A stretch of DNA of 64,000 nucleotides from Colwellia sp. 12G3 (GTDB lineage Bacteria; Pseudomonadota; Gammaproteobacteria; Enterobacterales; Alteromonadaceae): the NCBI RefSeq assembly GCF_002836775.1, contig NZ_PJAQ01000068.1:248001-312000 (forward strand), read 5' to 3'. The notes beneath the pieces were generated by a model, which did no database searches, was not told the origin of the DNA, and saw only the letters and a list, made by a program, of their open reading frames with translations. This document shows positions 62,872 to 64,000 of the stretch, piece by piece; the stretch's first letter is position 1, and each line of letters begins with the position of its first letter. A program made the position numbers and the translations under genes.

Positions 62872-63690
62872 ATGACAATAATGACTAATCAAAAAGCACT
62901 CATCAAAATTACACAATTAAGTAAAGTTTATCAAAATGTTAACACTGGCAGTAATTCAAAAGGATTGTCACAAAACCCATCAGAAGATAAATCATCAAAC
63001 AATGGAAAAACCCAGGCACTAAATAATATAAACCTCACCATAAACCAAGGTGACTACCTCGCTATTCAAGGTCCATCTGGTGGAGGTAAGTCAACCTTGT
63101 TATCAATTATAGGTCTATTAGATAATGCCAGTAGTGGTGATTATTACCTGAGTGATGTTTGTGTTTCCAAATTATCTGCAACGCAAATGGCCAAAGTGAG
63201 AAATAGAGAAATTGGCTTCATATTTCAAGACTTTAATTTAATCGGTGATATGACAGTAAGTCAAAATGTTGAACTGCCCTTGATTTATCGCGGCGTAAAA
63301 AAGGCCGAAAGAAAAGCTAAGGTGGCAGAGGTACTTAAGCGAGTGAATATGTCTGAGCGAGCAGAGCATTTACCCAATCAATTATCCGGTGGTCAACAGC
63401 AAAGAGTCGCAGTTGCTCGTGCTTTGGTTGGCAAGCCAACACTATTACTTGCCGATGAGCCTACAGGTAACCTTGATTCAACTAATGGCGACTCGGTAAT
63501 GCAATTACTGAGTGAACTTAACCAGCAAGGCGTAACTATTTGCATGGTAACCCATGATAGCCGTTATGCGCATTTTGCTAAAAACACACTTAATTTATTC
63601 GATGGTAAAGTGGTCAGTAATGTCAGCACTAATGATGAACAAATATCACCAAAGCAAGCAATCCCTAGCGCAATGATCCTAGGAGCATAA
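62872..63690 (+). CDS. ABC transporter ATP-binding protein (MacB/LolD-type)
   Basis: 272 residues. Walker A GPSGGGKSTLLSI, Q-loop FIFQDFNLI, signature LSGGQQQRVAVARAL, Walker B LLLADEPTGNLD and H-loop VTHDSRYAHF are all present. A polar Ser/Asn-rich insert at about residues 22-48 (SKGLSQNPSEDKSS) between the first strands is unusual for the class. The stop overlaps the permease start. With the adaptor and permease it forms an exporter for a peptide, lipoprotein or antibiotic-like substrate. Confidence 0.95.
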   Translation: MTIMTNQKALIKITQLSKVYQNVNTGSNSKGLSQNPSEDKSSNNGKTQALNNINLTINQGDYLAIQGPSGGGKSTLLSIIGLLDNASSGDYYLSDVCVSKLSATQMAKVRNREIGFIFQDFNLIGDMTVSQNVELPLIYRGVKKAERKAKVAEVLKRVNMSERAEHLPNQLSGGQQQRVAVARALVGKPTLLLADEPTGNLDSTNGDSVMQLLSELNQQGVTICMVTHDSRYAHFAKNTLNLFDGKVVSNVSTNDEQISPKQAIPSAMILGA

Positions 63691-63692
63691 TG

Positions 63693-64000
63693 ATGTCAAA
63701 CCAAGACACAATAGCAAATAATTTTATCGAGAACATACTGATAGATATGCGTTACGCTATCACACGCTTTATCGCTCAGCCGGTAATCACTTTGACCATC
63801 ATCTTAACATTGGCATTAAGTATTGGTGCCACCACGGCAATTTTTTCAGTCGTTAATGGTTTACTGTTCCAAGCAACCCCTTTTAAAGATAGTGAGCAGC
63901 TAGTCATACTTGAGCAAAAAGATCTGTCCACACAGCAAAGCTATGGTTTTTCTGCCAGTGAGTTAATGGATTATCAACAACAAGCTAACTCCTTTGAAAA
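63693..64000 (+). CDS. FtsX/MacB-type ABC permease, truncated by the window
   Basis: The gene runs past the right edge; about 102 residues are seen. ATG 63693 is preferred because AGGAG lies 7 bases upstream; an adjacent ATG at 63690 overlaps the preceding stop. The sequence DMRYAITRFIAQPVITLTII, then LSIGATTAIFSVVNGLL, is the typical N-terminus of MacB-PCD permeases: first helix and start of the periplasmic domain. It completes the adaptor-ATPase-permease operon. Confidence 0.9.
   Translation, partial: MSNQDTIANNFIENILIDMRYAITRFIAQPVITLTIILTLALSIGATTAIFSVVNGLLFQATPFKDSEQLVILEQKDLSTQQSYGFSASELMDYQQQANSFE

Overview
The window looks like a chromosome segment of an AT-rich, probably marine gammaproteobacterium of the Alteromonadales, most likely Colwellia or a close relative. 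The grounds are the low GC content, the trmB-yggL-mutY-yggX block, the speA/speB and astB genes, Gram-negative lipoproteins and twin-arginine exports, and an AT-rich island beside mutS. The assignment comes from general gene content and is not a database match.

Bases 1 to about 32,500 are accessory DNA. The left edge (1-5,400) holds part of a DNA-sulfur modification locus of the Ssp/Dnd type: the end of a large protein, a PAPS-reductase-like ATP pyrophosphatase, a convergent cysteine desulfurase and a YeeE/TsuA-type sulfur transporter. Bases 5,470-8,260 are decayed: three pseudogenes, an array of five 23-24 bp iterated repeats plus one inverted copy, and a short ORF. A 14-bp sequence at 8,061 recurs at 32,498, next to the integrase gene beside mutS, so 8.06-32.5 kb may be one integrated element. 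It begins with a tyrosine integrase, an enlarged CsrA-like protein and an XRE-HNH fusion repressor that face each other across four operator-like sites.

Further in are small unknown genes, a membrane-anchored exonuclease VII-like pair (14,828-16,083), a run of small genes under two duplicated promoters (16,611-17,836), four exported or membrane genes (17,871-20,182), a DUF2786 protein, a superinfection-immunity-like protein, a Sel1-repeat protein and an unknown gene that share a duplicated 5' leader. Then come a 1,188-residue Lon-like/nSTAND/transmembrane/YD-repeat protein, a GIY-YIG nuclease with a Cys/His-rich partner, an ECF-like sigma factor with an overlapping partner, and a DUF4102 integrase. 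The best candidates for undescribed systems are the ExoVII-like membrane pair and the Lon-nSTAND-YD protein with its neighbours.

From 32,639 onward the content is mostly housekeeping: mutS, tRNA-Phe, DUF1289, a SulP transporter, a GntR regulator, a trypsin-like lipoprotein protease, trmB, yggL, mutY, yggX, a second tRNA-Phe, tRNA-Thr, a DUF155 protein, speB-speA, astB and ltaE. A Tat-exported solute-binding protein sits next to a hybrid histidine kinase, probably as a sensing pair. A tandem duplication at 55.9-56.3 kb appears to encode twin small RNAs. It is followed by a LysR regulator, small exported proteins, a broken EAL-domain gene, and a LytS/LytTR two-component system beside an HlyD/MacB-type export operon that runs off the right edge. 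Short mobile or palindromic repeats occur at 40,385-40,555 and 41,401-41,447. I saw no CRISPR array, rRNA or reverse transcriptase.
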